Counted from the stretch's first letter, positions 8,781-18,435 are shown. The stretch is 64,000 nucleotides of DNA from Serratia grimesii NBRC 13537 (GCF_001590905.1 NZ_BCTT01000006.1:62001-126000), one strand, 5' to 3'. The notes: generated from the sequence alone by a model not told the origin. Program-made: numbers and translations.

Positions 8781-9560
8781 ATGCAACCACTCGCTCATAT
8801 CATTGATTTGTCCGCTAACCCTATTGGCGACACCGCTTTTCAGGCTCGCTGTAAAGCGACACTGGATACGTCCGGGGTGCTGGTGTTGCCGGGTTTTCTG
8901 ACGGCAGCAGCATTGGCAACGGTGCGTCTGGAAGGGGCGGAGCACAGTCATGCGGCGTTTTATGCCGCCAGTAAGCATAACGTCTATCTCAAGCCACAGG
9001 ACGAAGCGTTTCCGGCCGATCATGCGCGTAACCGGCTGGTTATCTCATCCAAGGGTTGTATTACCGACGAGGAGATCCCGGCGCAGTCACCGTTGCGTAC
9101 GCTGTATGACGCACAGCCGTTTCGTGACTTTCTTTGCGCGGTGCTGGAGGAGAAGCGCCTTTACCCTTACGCTGACCGACTGTCTTCTATCAACCTGCAT
9201 TATGCCCACCGAGGGCAAGAGCTGGGGTGGCATTTTGACAATTCGTCGTTCGCCATCACGCTACTAATCCAAAAACCTCAGGCCGGTGGCCGCTTTGAAT
9301 ATGTGGAAAACTTGCGCGATGCCGATTGTGGTGAGATGAATTATGCCGGTGTTTCCGAGGTACTGGACGGTGAGCGGGCGGCGAAGCCGCTGACGATGGA
9401 AGAAGGGGATTTGGTGCTGTTCCGTGGGCGAAATGCCATGCATCGAGTCACGCAGACTGAAGGCGATACCACCCGTATGTTGGTGGTGCTGGCCTACAAC
9501 GCTCAACCAGAAATCGCATTATCAGAAAGCGCCAGAATGACCTTCTACGGCAGGGTGTGA
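8781..9560 (+). CDS. 2-oxoglutarate/Fe(II)-dependent oxygenase family protein
   Basis: 259 residues from ATG 8781, preceded by AGGAG; an in-frame start at 8745 lacks such a site. The double-stranded beta-helix metal site is visible as H151-F-D153 (GWHFDNS) and H221 (RNAMHRV), with R232 placed to bind 2-oxoglutarate. Cytoplasmic. Enzymes of this type hydroxylate, halogenate or demethylate small metabolites or amino acids; this one cannot be assigned a substrate. Divergent LysR gene at 7767-8669 is the probable regulator. Confidence 0.75.
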   Translation: MQPLAHIIDLSANPIGDTAFQARCKATLDTSGVLVLPGFLTAAALATVRLEGAEHSHAAFYAASKHNVYLKPQDEAFPADHARNRLVISSKGCITDEEIPAQSPLRTLYDAQPFRDFLCAVLEEKRLYPYADRLSSINLHYAHRGQELGWHFDNSSFAITLLIQKPQAGGRFEYVENLRDADCGEMNYAGVSEVLDGERAAKPLTMEEGDLVLFRGRNAMHRVTQTEGDTTRMLVVLAYNAQPEIALSESARMTFYGRV

Positions 9561-9570
9561 GGTAAAAAAA

Positions 9571-9590
9571 ACTGCCCCGTGCGGGGCAGT
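9571..9590 (-). terminator. Terminator between the oxygenase gene and ansP
   Basis: ACTGCCCC and GGGGCAGT form an 8-bp stem with a GTGC loop. On the minus strand it is followed by TTTTTTT, so it primarily ends ansP; the plus side has no T run. Confidence 0.85.
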
Positions 9591-9598
9591 TGAGAGGC

Positions 9599-11065
9599 TT
9601 AGTGGTGAGCGTCTTCGTGTGCTTGCTGTTCGAGTTTCACTTCCTGCGCGCGTTTGCGCAGGCCGAACCAGCCCAGCGTTAACAGCACCGCCAGCACCGG
9701 AATGGTGGCGATAGTCCAGGTGCCGTTCGGGTAGTCGAACGCCATCATGATCACGACCGCCAGCAGGAACGCCAACGTCAGCCAAGAGGTGACGGGCGCG
9801 CCGGGCATTCTGAAAGATACCGGTTGGGCGCGACCTTCGCGCACGGCTTTACGCAGGCGCATCTGGCATACGATGATAAACGCCCATGAGGCGATAATGC
9901 CCAGCGAGGCAATGTTCAGTACGATCTCAAACACCCGCGAAGGCACCAGGTAGTTCAGCAACACGCCAATCACATAGATGCCGCAGGTCACCAGGATGCC
10001 GGCATAGGGCACTTGCTGGTTGCTCATTTTGGCCATGAATTTCGGCGCTGAACCGCCCATCGACAACGAACGCAGGATGCGCCCGGTGGAGTACAGGCCG
10101 GAGTTGAGGCTCGAGAGTGCGGCGGTCAGTACCACGATGTTCATGATGGTGCCGATATAAGGTACGCCAAGCTTGCTGAAGAAGGTTACGAACGGGCTTT
10201 GGCCTGCCTGATAGGCATTCCATGGTAGCAGCAGCACCAACAGAACTACCGAGCCGACGTAGAACAGGCCAATACGCCAGATAACGCTGTTGATAGCCTT
10301 CGGCATCATTTTGGCTGGATCCTTACACTCACCGGCCGCGGTGCCGATCAGCTCAATCCCGGCAAAGGCGAAGATAACCCCCTGGACTAACACCAGCGCA
10401 GGTAGCAAGCCATGCGGGAACATGCCGCCGTTTTCGGTAATCAGGTGCAGGCCTGTGGTGTTGCCCGCGACCGGGGTGCCTGTACCGAGAAACACCACGC
10501 CGACCACCAGGAACAACGCGATGGCGACCACTTTGATCAGTGCAAACCAGAACTCCATTTCGGCGAACCATTTCACGCCGATCATGTTCATGGTGGCGAC
10601 CACGCCGAGGGCGCATAGCGCGAACAACCATTGCGGTACGTCGGCAAAGGTACCCCAATAGTGCATGTACAGCGCTACCGCCGTAATGTCGACGATGCCG
10701 GTCATCGCCCAGTTGAGGAAATACATCCAACCGGCGACGTAAGAGGCTTTTTCACCAAGGAACTCACGGGCGTAAGACACAAAGCTGCCACTGGAGGGAC
10801 GGTGCAACACCAGTTCGCCCAGAGCGCGCAGAATAAAGAACGAGAAAATTCCACAGACCAAATAGACCAGCGCTAACGCCGGACCCGCCATTTCCAACCG
10901 CCCGCCGGTACCGAGGAACAGGCCGGTACCGATCGAGCCACCGATGGCTATCATCTGTATTTGTCGGTTACCCATACTCTTGTGATAACCGGATTCATGG
11001 GAGTCTAACCATCGTCTTCTGGCGGCGTGTTTGTCATGCGCCGTTTTTTTTTGTGATTGCATCAT
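9599..11065 (-). CDS. ansP: L-asparagine permease AnsP
   Basis: 488 residues with 12 membrane segments of the APC amino-acid permease superfamily. The N-terminus (RRWLDSHESGYHKSMGNRQ, then MIAIGGSIGTGLFLGTGG) and the stretch GELVLHRPSSGSFVSYAREF match E. coli AnsP almost residue for residue as I remember it. It imports L-asparagine by proton symport in the inner membrane. A strong terminator follows it. Upstream are 565 bp of non-coding DNA with an ERIC element. Confidence 0.93.
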   Translation of the reverse strand: MMQSQKKTAHDKHAARRRWLDSHESGYHKSMGNRQIQMIAIGGSIGTGLFLGTGGRLEMAGPALALVYLVCGIFSFFILRALGELVLHRPSSGSFVSYAREFLGEKASYVAGWMYFLNWAMTGIVDITAVALYMHYWGTFADVPQWLFALCALGVVATMNMIGVKWFAEMEFWFALIKVVAIALFLVVGVVFLGTGTPVAGNTTGLHLITENGGMFPHGLLPALVLVQGVIFAFAGIELIGTAAGECKDPAKMMPKAINSVIWRIGLFYVGSVVLLVLLLPWNAYQAGQSPFVTFFSKLGVPYIGTIMNIVVLTAALSSLNSGLYSTGRILRSLSMGGSAPKFMAKMSNQQVPYAGILVTCGIYVIGVLLNYLVPSRVFEIVLNIASLGIIASWAFIIVCQMRLRKAVREGRAQPVSFRMPGAPVTSWLTLAFLLAVVIMMAFDYPNGTWTIATIPVLAVLLTLGWFGLRKRAQEVKLEQQAHEDAHH

Positions 11066-11631
11066 CAGTCCTGTTTACCTGTCTATGGAATTACCCTGCT
11101 CTGTTTGCAGAGCAAACGATTGCTATTGCCAATCGTTATGAGAATGAAGTCATGGCATCATTCTGTTGTTCATACCCGTCACCTTTCTAACCGCAGCGTT
11201 GTTACCTGCACTAGCTCCCCCCAGTTGTTTACCTGAGTCAGCGCCTGGGGATGAGCGAGCTGGGCGCTTGGCTGCAATTTGAAATGTATAGGGTATATTA
11301 TATGAGCAGCCGCCATTAAATAACGGCGAAGCATGCTACCTTTTCTCTGTAAAGGTGGCAAAAATTCCTGCGTATAAATCGTGAACAATTGTGTTTGTTT
11401 TTTGCGCTATATATAAAAGAATATATTATTCAATAAGATGGTTGATTTTATCAAGACGGAAATAACGAGGAATAAAAAGTGATTAAAATCACACAATAAT
11501 AATTACCGCGCAAACTACAGGGAGTTTGGCTTATTTATTCGCGATGAGAAAAAAGAGGGATAATAAGCGCCTCCCTGCCTGCGGTGATATTGTAAGCAGA
11601 CAGGGAGAAAAAAGGGATTAACGGTTATTTA
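11066..11631. other. Non-coding stretch upstream of ansP
   Basis: No convincing gene in 565 bp. It holds the ansP leader, an ERIC-like element (11171-11298) and, from about 11380 to 11550, AT-rich DNA with many short A/T tracts. A 69-codon minus-strand frame here runs across the repeat and is not a plausible gene. Confidence 0.6.
11171..11298. repeat. Degenerate ERIC (intergenic repeat unit) element
   Basis: 128 bp bounded by inverted termini ATACCCGTC and AGGGTATA. The centre carries CTCCCCCCAGT...GCGCCTGGGGATGAGCGAGC, recognisable as the two inward ERIC core blocks (the sites used for the ERIC1R/ERIC2 primers). Length agrees with the classic ~127-bp element. It is diverged, so probably old and not recently mobilised. 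Confidence 0.75.
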
Positions 11632-12069
11632 TTAGGCGGACTCACCGGCTGGCAGGGCCGACGTCGGCAACCCAAAGATTTTGTCGAAGGCCCAGTTAAA
11701 TACAAAGGTATAACAAGGGATAATCACGATCAGTGCCATATCCAGCAGTAGTGCCTGCCAGAGCGTAATCCCCATCCACCAGGCGATCAGTGGGATCAGG
11801 TACACCACCAACGTTAATTGAAAACCTACGGCATGCAGAATACGGCGTTTAAGCGTACGGCCGCGCGATGCCTGACGGCTCTCCCACAGTTCAAACAGCG
11901 AGTTATAAATGAAGTTCCAGCTTACGGCGATAGTCGTGATGATCACGGCTAACGGCCCGGTGCTGCTTGGCGCATTGCCTGAAAGCAATGCTAACCCGAG
12001 TGCGGAGATCGTCATGCCAATAATTTCATAGGCGGTGACATACACCAGTTTGCGTTTAACGCCTTGCAT
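11632..12069 (-). CDS. PACE-family multidrug exporter (AceI-like)
   Basis: 145 residues with four membrane segments in two bacterial-transmembrane-pair repeats (about 5-62 and 75-132). WNFIYNSLFELWESR and FVFNWAFDKIFG are the signature ends of the repeats, and the conserved Glu in helix 1 (YEIIGM, E15) is present. PACE proteins export chlorhexidine and other biocides or polyamines by proton exchange. GGAGATG precedes ATG 12069. The divergent LysR gene at 12203 occupies the place of AceR-type activators. Confidence 0.88.
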   Translation of the reverse strand: MQGVKRKLVYVTAYEIIGMTISALGLALLSGNAPSSTGPLAVIITTIAVSWNFIYNSLFELWESRQASRGRTLKRRILHAVGFQLTLVVYLIPLIAWWMGITLWQALLLDMALIVIIPCYTFVFNWAFDKIFGLPTSALPAGESA

Positions 12070-12202
12070 TACTCATCTCCTGATCCTGACTGATTTTTTG
12101 GCTTTGCGGTCGAGTGACCTTTTGCCGTCTGGCGAGTAAGATACCGTCAATCACATTGATAGAAAAAGTCAGGAGCTGTCAGTTTTGCTGACAGGTAATG
12201 CA

Positions 12203-13096
12203 ATGAACTTTTCCAGCGATAATATTGAGCTGTTTTTGGCAGTACTGGATCGCGGTTCGTTTTCCGCTGCTGCACGTGCGTTGCGGCGTGTACCTTCTGC
12301 GGTCAGCATGGGGATCGCTAACATGGAAGCGGAATTGGGGTTTCAATTGTTTGATCGTTCGCACCGTGAACCAGTGCCAACGCCGCTGGCATTGGCGTTG
12401 GCACCGCATGCGCGGCTGATTGCCGACCAGCTTAAACAGTTACAGAACCATGCCATCGAATTATCGCAAGGGTTAGAGAGCACGTTATCGGTCGGTGTCG
12501 CCTCGGATATCAATAGTGACGGCCTGCTGGCGGCGATCAAAACGCTGGCGGAACGTTATCCATTGTTGAATATCGAAGTGCTGACTGCCCCGCAGGACGA
12601 TGTGGTGCATATGCTGCATCAGGGCAGAGTTGGCGTCTGCCTGGCGTTTGGTGGGCTGAATATCAACAGCCAGGAGCAGTTTCATTTCGTTGGTGCGGAA
12701 TCGTTGGTCGCCACTCTTTCACCACTGCATCCATCGCTGAACGGCGTGGCGGATGAGCTGTTTCTCGAGGATTTGGTCAATGTGCGGCAAATTATGGTGG
12801 CCAGTCGTGACCTGCCTATTGCCGACCTGCGCCCACGGGTGGCGGAGTCTTACTGGCGCACCGACAGCCTGCCGATGGCGCTGAGTATGGTTGAGGCCGG
12901 TTTGGGTTGGGGAAATTTCCCGTTATCGCTGACCGCCCCCTTACTGGCACAGGGGCGACTCATCCGGTTGAAGTTCAAAAATACCAAAAATGAACTGCGT
13001 TTGCCGATGCATCTGATCTGGTTAAAAAGCCGACCGCTGGATAAGGCTGCCGGTGAACTGGTCGCGCTGATGCGTGATATGTCGCAAACAGAATAA
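12203..13096 (+). CDS. LysR-family regulator divergent from the PACE exporter
   Basis: 297 residues from ATG 12203 (MNFSSDNIELFLAVLDRGSF), the usual LysR start; a TTG at 12185 has a better placed AGGAG and would add six residues. HTH at 5-62, effector domain from ~88. By position it most likely controls the PACE exporter, as AceR controls aceI in Acinetobacter (known case; inference here). Confidence 0.87.
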   Translation: MNFSSDNIELFLAVLDRGSFSAAARALRRVPSAVSMGIANMEAELGFQLFDRSHREPVPTPLALALAPHARLIADQLKQLQNHAIELSQGLESTLSVGVASDINSDGLLAAIKTLAERYPLLNIEVLTAPQDDVVHMLHQGRVGVCLAFGGLNINSQEQFHFVGAESLVATLSPLHPSLNGVADELFLEDLVNVRQIMVASRDLPIADLRPRVAESYWRTDSLPMALSMVEAGLGWGNFPLSLTAPLLAQGRLIRLKFKNTKNELRLPMHLIWLKSRPLDKAAGELVALMRDMSQTE

Positions 13097-13172
13097 TTCC
13101 CGCTATCGCATTGCTTTTATTTTCATCGCTGCGCTACTTTGAGCAATGGGATTTCAGGGGGGCGCAGAGAAT

Positions 13173-13799
13173 ATGATGAGCGAAACGGCATTATCGGTCT
13201 TAAGCATTAGCGGGGCGATTACGCTCGGAGCGATGAGCCCAGGGCAAAGCTTTATACTGGTCGCACGTACCGCCGTGGCCTCTTCGCGCCGCGACGGTAT
13301 GGCGGTTGCGTTAGGCATGGGCGTCGGCTGTTTTATCTTTGCCTTGATCGCTCTGCTGGGGCTGCAATCACTGTTGTTGGCACTGCCGTGGCTCTACACT
13401 ACGCTAAAGGTGCTGGGTGGGGCTTACCTTATCTATCTGGCCTGTAAAATGCTACGTGGGGCTCGGCAGCCGCTGAATGTGGAAGCGGTCGGTGAGCAAC
13501 ATCTGGGGTTTCGCAAGGCGTTTACCACCGGCTTGCTGACTCAGTTGGGTAACCCCAACACCGCCATTGTATTTGGCAGCGTGTTTGCCGCGTTGCTCAG
13601 CCATAAAATCTCACCGGTAATGTACGTCGTGCTGCCAGTGATCGCGCTGACGATCGATGTATTGTGGTATGCCTTCGTGGCGTTTGTCTTGTCGTCGCCG
13701 CGCCCGCGCCGCACTTATCTGCGTTTTAAAGCCTGGTTCGACCGGCTGGGTGGCGGGGTACTGGCGCTGCTCGGCCTTAAGCTGATGCTGAACCGATAA
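13173..13799 (+). CDS. LysE/RhtB-family amino-acid exporter
   Basis: About 208 residues with six membrane segments. The N-terminal GAITLGAMSPGQSFILVARTA matches the LysE/RhtB signature (xxPGPxxxxV), here with Pro-Gly-Gln. Exports amino acids or homoserine lactone-like compounds from the cytoplasm. Start is one of the adjacent ATGs at 13173/13176; an upstream ATG at 13146 is not supported. Confidence 0.82.
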   Translation: MMSETALSVLSISGAITLGAMSPGQSFILVARTAVASSRRDGMAVALGMGVGCFIFALIALLGLQSLLLALPWLYTTLKVLGGAYLIYLACKMLRGARQPLNVEAVGEQHLGFRKAFTTGLLTQLGNPNTAIVFGSVFAALLSHKISPVMYVVLPVIALTIDVLWYAFVAFVLSSPRPRRTYLRFKAWFDRLGGGVLALLGLKLMLNR

Positions 13800-13861
13800 G
13801 CCCCTTGATAATTGAAGCAGCAGGTGTACTGACTGCACCTCCAATTATTTTGGGGACAACC

Positions 13862-14425
13862 TTAGTCGGCATGGCGGCGGCGCCACCAAAACCGTAGCAA
13901 CAGGATGACGGCGACCACCAATGCGCAAAACAGCACGCTGGTGAGCCGTTTGTCGAAGCCGGAAATAAAGCGGGCAATCGCCTCACCACCGAAATACCCC
14001 AGCAGTACAAAGATCGTTGCCCACAGGATGGCGCCCAGAATGTTCAGCGGCACAAAGCGTGACGGCGGCAACTTGCTGGCTCCAATCAATACGGGCCCGA
14101 TAATGCGGAAACCATACATAAAACGGACGCCAATCACGAACAACATCGGGTGACGAGCAATTAGTTTCCTGGCACGTTCGATACGTTTTTCCTGGCTTTT
14201 CATGCGTGAAATCACTCGACCACCAAAGTGGCGGCCGAGGAAAAATAACACCTGATCCCCCAGCGTGCCGCCCAATGCCACGACTGCAATCACCCAGGGT
14301 AAATGCAACAGTCCCTGATGCGCGGCAATGCCACCCAGCAGCGTGATAGTCTCGCCTTCGGCCAGGCAGCCGATAAACAACGCCCAATAGCCGTAGTCCG
14401 TAATATAGTGGGCTAAATCCGCCAT
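13862..14425 (-). CDS. yohD: DedA-family membrane protein, YohD type
   Basis: 187 residues. CLAEGETITLLGGIAAHQGL, GDQVLFFLGRHFGG, RFMYGFRIIGPVLIG and the closing basic tail (WWRRRH) align along the whole length with E. coli YohD. The conserved Glu and the F/MxGR-like Arg residues of DedA/VTT proteins are present. Family members are linked to undecaprenyl-phosphate or lipid flipping and membrane potential. In E. coli yohD lies beside yohC and pbpG, both present in this window but no longer adjacent. Confidence 0.85.
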   Translation of the reverse strand: MADLAHYITDYGYWALFIGCLAEGETITLLGGIAAHQGLLHLPWVIAVVALGGTLGDQVLFFLGRHFGGRVISRMKSQEKRIERARKLIARHPMLFVIGVRFMYGFRIIGPVLIGASKLPPSRFVPLNILGAILWATIFVLLGYFGGEAIARFISGFDKRLTSVLFCALVVAVILLLRFWWRRRHAD

Positions 14426-14475
14426 CCTGATTCCCTATGTCTATAACACATAAGGTTTAGTATACGCCCTGTGGA

Positions 14476-15156
14476 TTAACCGCGGGCGGCAATCTGCGCC
14501 ACCAGTGCCTGACGTTGTTGCAGACTGTGAGCCATTTGTGCCTGAACGCGTGCCAGAATATGCGCAGGTGCCAGTTCCGGTGTCCCCCCGAGGAACGGAG
14601 GCGCCGGTGCGTATTCCAGATACAGCTGAATCATCTGCGCGGTTTCCTCATCATGCAACTCGGCGATCAACGCCAGGGCAAAGTCGATGCCGGCAGTCAC
14701 GCCACCGCCACTGATCACGTTGCCGTCGCGTTCTACCCGTGCGTGGCTGGGGATGGCACCAAACAGCGACAGACTGTCGCGCATTGTCCAGTGACAGGCT
14801 GCACGTTTGCCCTTCAGTAGACCGGCCGCTGCCAGGATCAGCGAGCCGGTGCAGACTGAGGTCAGATACCGGGCGCCCAGCCCCAGACGGCTGATCTGGC
14901 GCATAAAGTCGTCATTCTGTAGAGCCTGGGTGCAACCGGCGCCGCCGGGTACACACAGCACGTCGCAATGAGTCACGTCTTCCAGCGTTTGCAATTGGGT
15001 AAAGTGCAGTCCTTCAGCACTGATATCTGCGCCACCGACTGAGGCGACGACAATCTCTGCGCCCGGCATGTGCCGTAAAAACTGCAATGGGCCGGTAAAA
15101 TCGAGTTGGGTGACGCCCTGATAGATCGGAAAAACAATCACTAACGGTTCAGACAT
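14476..15156 (-). CDS. DJ-1/PfpI-family protein, isonitrile-hydratase-like
   Basis: 226 residues. The nucleophile elbow is SVCTGSLILAAAGLL, preceded by the acidic residue near the N-terminus (LDFTGPLQFL), and GGGVTAGIDFALAL follows; this combination is that of InhA isonitrile hydratases. It may hydrate isonitriles to N-substituted formamides or belong to a related amidase. Cytoplasmic. GAGG precedes the ATG. It is divergent from the GlxA-like regulator at 15245 with 88 bp between them, which suggests direct regulation. Confidence 0.8.
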   Translation of the reverse strand: MSEPLVIVFPIYQGVTQLDFTGPLQFLRHMPGAEIVVASVGGADISAEGLHFTQLQTLEDVTHCDVLCVPGGAGCTQALQNDDFMRQISRLGLGARYLTSVCTGSLILAAAGLLKGKRAACHWTMRDSLSLFGAIPSHARVERDGNVISGGGVTAGIDFALALIAELHDEETAQMIQLYLEYAPAPPFLGGTPELAPAHILARVQAQMAHSLQQRQALVAQIAARG

Positions 15157-15244
15157 GATATTCGCCTCAGTTTTGTTATTTAACTTGGCTCATAATAGTC
15201 GCCCTGTTTTTGTCTTGTATGACATTTAACCCTCAAAAAGCGCC

Positions 15245-16192
15245 ATGATGAAAAATATCGGCTTTGTAGTTTTCCCCGGTTTTAACCTGCTGGACTTTGC
15301 CGGGCCATTGGCAGCGTTTGATAACGCTAATCAGTTTACGGCGGAGCCGGTTTATCGCTGCCTACCGTTATCAGAGTTGGGGGGCAGCGTGACAAGCTCA
15401 TCGGGTGTGGAAGTGCTCACGCACCCATTCGATGAGGGGCACTTTGATACCTTGTTGATTGCGGGGGGCAGCGGTAATGTCGTCGCAACACAGTCTGCGA
15501 CGTTGTTGGCGTTTTTGCATCGGCAAAGCCAACAGGTACGGCGGATGGCCAGTGTGTGCACGGGGGCATTTATTCTGGCCGCGGCAGGGTTGCTGGACGG
15601 TAAGCGAGCGACGACCCATTGGTACCATGCAGCACGTTTGCAGCAGAGTTATCCGCGCATTCGCGTTGACAGTAATCGCATTTATATCCGCGACGGGACG
15701 ATATGGACTTCAGCAGGGATCACTGCTGGCATCGATCTGGCGTTGGCAATGGTTGAGGAAGATCTCGGCAGCGAACTGGCGGCCAACGTGGCGCGGCAAC
15801 TGGTGGTATACCACCGCCGTCCGGGAGGTCAGTCGCAGTATTCGCTGTTGCTGGAGTTGAACCCGTCTTCAGACCGTATTCGCAGCGCGCTTTCTTATGC
15901 TCGCGAGCATCTGCATCAACCACTGACAGTGGCGGGATTGGCTGATGCTGCCTGTCTGAGTGAGCGTCAATTTGGACGCCTGTTCCGTGCAGAAACCGGG
16001 CAGACGCCGGCCAAAGTGATTGAGCAATTACGGGTTGAGGCGGCCAGAATGCGGATTGAAGCGGGCAGTGAAGCGCTGGAGTCTATTGCCCGCGCAGTTG
16101 GTTTTAGCGATCCCGAGCGTATGCGACGAGCCTTTATTCGCGTCTTTGGCCTATCGCCACAGGCGATTAAGCGCCTGAGCCGTTCCGGTTAA
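15245..16192 (+). CDS. GlxA-family regulator: DJ-1/PfpI domain fused to AraC DNA-binding domain
   Basis: 315 residues. Residues 3-170 are a DJ-1/PfpI domain with SVCTGAFILAAAGLLDG around the Cys; residues 215-312 are an AraC domain with two HTHs (GLADAACLSERQFGRLFRAE and SIARAVGFSDPERMRRAFIR). Such proteins sense nitrogenous metabolites and activate catabolic genes. The flanking isonitrile-hydratase-like gene (divergent) and the SAH-hydrolase-like gene (downstream, same strand, 47-bp gap) are candidate targets. Confidence 0.87.
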   Translation: MMKNIGFVVFPGFNLLDFAGPLAAFDNANQFTAEPVYRCLPLSELGGSVTSSSGVEVLTHPFDEGHFDTLLIAGGSGNVVATQSATLLAFLHRQSQQVRRMASVCTGAFILAAAGLLDGKRATTHWYHAARLQQSYPRIRVDSNRIYIRDGTIWTSAGITAGIDLALAMVEEDLGSELAANVARQLVVYHRRPGGQSQYSLLLELNPSSDRIRSALSYAREHLHQPLTVAGLADAACLSERQFGRLFRAETGQTPAKVIEQLRVEAARMRIEAGSEALESIARAVGFSDPERMRRAFIRVFGLSPQAIKRLSRSG

Positions 16193-16200
16193 ATCATCCT

Positions 16201-16221
16201 GCCACGCCCTGGTGGCGTGGC
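16201..16221 (+). other. Hairpin between the GlxA-like and SAH-hydrolase-like genes
   Basis: GCCACGCC and GGCGTGGC form a perfect 8-bp stem with a 5-base loop, 9 bp after the regulator stop and upstream of the next ribosome-binding site (GAGGAG). There is no T run, so it is more likely an mRNA stabiliser or partial terminator than a full stop. Confidence 0.5.
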
Positions 16222-16239
16222 GCAGTAGAGGAGTGAAAG

Positions 16240-17343
16240 ATGTATCAGAATTTTGAGAGCGAACTGGACTGGGCGATGCGCCATATGCCACGCACCCGGG
16301 CGGCGGTAGCTGCGCTGCCGGATTTAAGCGGCGTGCGGCTGGCGTGCAACATGCATCTGGATCTGAAAATGGCACCGCTGGTGGCGGGCCTGCTGGACAA
16401 AGGGGCGGCAATCTATTTGACCACCTGCAACCCGACCACGGTACAGGACGACGTGGTTGCCTGGCTGGAGCGTCGCGGTGCCGAGGCCCACGCCTGGCGA
16501 GACATGAGCGATGCCGACTGGTCCGAATCTTTCGACCGCGCATTGGCCTGGACGCCGACTCACCTGTGTGAAATGGGGGCGGATCTGACCACCCGCCTAC
16601 ACCAGTCAACCGACGGACCGCAGATTATCGCGGGGCTGGAAGCGACGGGCTCTGGTATTAGCCGGTTGAACGGCATGGCACCGCGTTATCCCATTTTCAA
16701 CTGGGATGACCTGCCAGTGAAAGAAGGGCTGCATAATCGCCATATGGTCGGTTTGACCGCGTGGCACACGTTCTTCCAGACGACTCATCTGACGCTGCAT
16801 GAAAAATGCGTATTGGTGATTGGTTATGGTCTGGTTGGGCAGGGCGTAGCAGCGTCGGCGAAAGCCTATGGCGGGCAGGTCATTGTGGCGGAAATCGACC
16901 CGGCACGCGCACTGCAAGCACGTTACGATGGTTGGGCCGTGGTCGATTTGGCTAGCGCAGTCAGTCAAGCTGATGTCATTGCCACTGCCACAGGGGCTAA
17001 AAACGTCTTGTCGGCGCAACATCTGCGGCAGGTGAAGGATGGCGTATTTATTCTTAACGTCGGCCATGTGACCGCGGAAATTGACGTCGACTTCTTGCAG
17101 AACCTGCCACACAGTGAGCCTATGCCGTTTGTGAATGCCTACCAACTAGATGATAAAACAGTTTATTTGCTGGCGAATGGTTCGATGTTCAATCTGACGG
17201 CGGGCTACGGTGACAGCCTGAATGCCTTTGATGTGACGTTGGCGGTGATGGCCGCGGGCATTGGTCATATCGTTGGCGAAGGTGCTCGTCAGGCGCCCGG
17301 TTTGTACCTGTTACCACAGTCGGCTTGGCAACCGGCACTGTAA
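16240..17343 (+). CDS. S-adenosylhomocysteine-hydrolase-like NAD-binding protein
   Basis: 367 residues, shorter than typical SahH (about 430-470). The NAD-binding Rossmann motif GYGLVGQG is at 195-202 and NVGHVTAEIDVDFL follows as in SahH. From remembered alignments, the catalytic Lys is kept (K161), Asn is kept (N166), but the Asp before it is His (H165), the usual Cys is lost, and the C-terminal K-P-D-H-Y-R-Y tail is absent. Enterobacteria normally recycle SAH through MtnN/LuxS, so this is probably a specialised relative. A clear GAGGAG precedes the ATG; likely cotranscribed with the GlxA-like gene. Confidence 0.7.
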   Translation: MYQNFESELDWAMRHMPRTRAAVAALPDLSGVRLACNMHLDLKMAPLVAGLLDKGAAIYLTTCNPTTVQDDVVAWLERRGAEAHAWRDMSDADWSESFDRALAWTPTHLCEMGADLTTRLHQSTDGPQIIAGLEATGSGISRLNGMAPRYPIFNWDDLPVKEGLHNRHMVGLTAWHTFFQTTHLTLHEKCVLVIGYGLVGQGVAASAKAYGGQVIVAEIDPARALQARYDGWAVVDLASAVSQADVIATATGAKNVLSAQHLRQVKDGVFILNVGHVTAEIDVDFLQNLPHSEPMPFVNAYQLDDKTVYLLANGSMFNLTAGYGDSLNAFDVTLAVMAAGIGHIVGEGARQAPGLYLLPQSAWQPAL

Positions 17344-17505
17344 CTTTTTCATCGTGGGCGCTCATCCCAGAGCGCTCGCGGTTTGCGCAATTTTCTGTCC
17401 GACAGAATTTGTCACAAATCGGCTCGCATAATCCCAGTGCCAACTTAAGATCCCTCACATATAATTCGGCAAAATAAGACCTTCATCTTCTTCAGTGACA
17501 GAGTA

Positions 17506-18435
17506 ATGCATGTGAAAATACGTGTTTTGGTACTAACCCTGCTCGCTTTGCAGGCAGGAGCAGGCATCGCGCCGCGCGCGCTGGCCAGCGAAAATAATGC
17601 CGTCACCCGTGCTGCCGAGCCTGAATTGGCTTCCGGTAGTGCGATGGTCGTGGATATGCAGACCCACAAGGTGATGTATGCGCGCAATCCTGATGAAGTG
17701 GTGCCGATCGCCTCCATCACGAAGCTGATGACTGCAATGGTGACCCTGGATGCTCATTTACCGATGGATGAAATGCTGTCGGTGGATATTCACCAGACAC
17801 CGGAGATGAAAGGGGTTTATTCTCGCGTCCGCCTGAACAGTGAAATCAGCCGTAAAGATATGCTGTTGCTGGCGCTGATGTCGTCGGAGAACCGTGCGGC
17901 GGCCAGCCTGGCGCACCATTATCCTGGCGGTTATGGCGCTTTCATCAAAGCGATGAATGCCAAGGCTAAATCACTGGGCATGACCAATACACGCTATGTG
18001 GAGCCGACCGGGTTGTCGATTCATAACGTGTCGACGGCACGTGACTTGACCAAGCTGTTAATTGCGACCAAGCAATATCCGCTGATTGGCCAGCTCAGTA
18101 CCACCACTGAACGTATGGCGACGTTCAAGGATCCAAACTATACGCTGCCATTCCGAAACACCAACCATCTGGTGTATAACCCGAAATGGAACATTCAGCT
18201 GACCAAAACAGGATTCACGAATGAAGCAGGGCATTGTCTGGCGATGCGCACTGTGATTGGCAGCCGTTCGGTGTCGCTGGTGGTGTTAGACGCTTTCGGC
18301 AAATATACCCACTTTGCTGATGCTAACCGTCTGCGCAGTTGGATTGAAACCGGTAAAGTAACGCCGATCCCGGCCGCTGCCCGTGACTATCGCCGTCAGA
18401 AAGACGCCCGTCTGGCGAAGAACGAAACCGAATAA
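17506..18435 (+). CDS. pbpG: D-alanyl-D-alanine endopeptidase PbpG (PBP7)
   Basis: 309 residues with a signal peptide (hydrophobic 6-18, cleavage near ALA-S 28). The penicillin-binding active-site triad is complete: S70-I-T-K73, S127-E-N129 and K234-T-G236. It cleaves D-Ala-meso-DAP cross-links in the periplasm. Length and motifs match E. coli PBP7. In E. coli it lies beside dld and yohC; here those genes are 9-13 kb away. Confidence 0.93.
   Translation: MHVKIRVLVLTLLALQAGAGIAPRALASENNAVTRAAEPELASGSAMVVDMQTHKVMYARNPDEVVPIASITKLMTAMVTLDAHLPMDEMLSVDIHQTPEMKGVYSRVRLNSEISRKDMLLLALMSSENRAAASLAHHYPGGYGAFIKAMNAKAKSLGMTNTRYVEPTGLSIHNVSTARDLTKLLIATKQYPLIGQLSTTTERMATFKDPNYTLPFRNTNHLVYNPKWNIQLTKTGFTNEAGHCLAMRTVIGSRSVSLVVLDAFGKYTHFADANRLRSWIETGKVTPIPAAARDYRRQKDARLAKNETE

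Noticed and set aside
10353-10730. Frames overlapping ansP on both strands
   Set aside because: Low-complexity shadows of a clearly conserved permease gene.
11179-11388. 69-codon frame upstream of ansP
   Set aside because: It runs across the ERIC-like repeat and has no plausible protein features.
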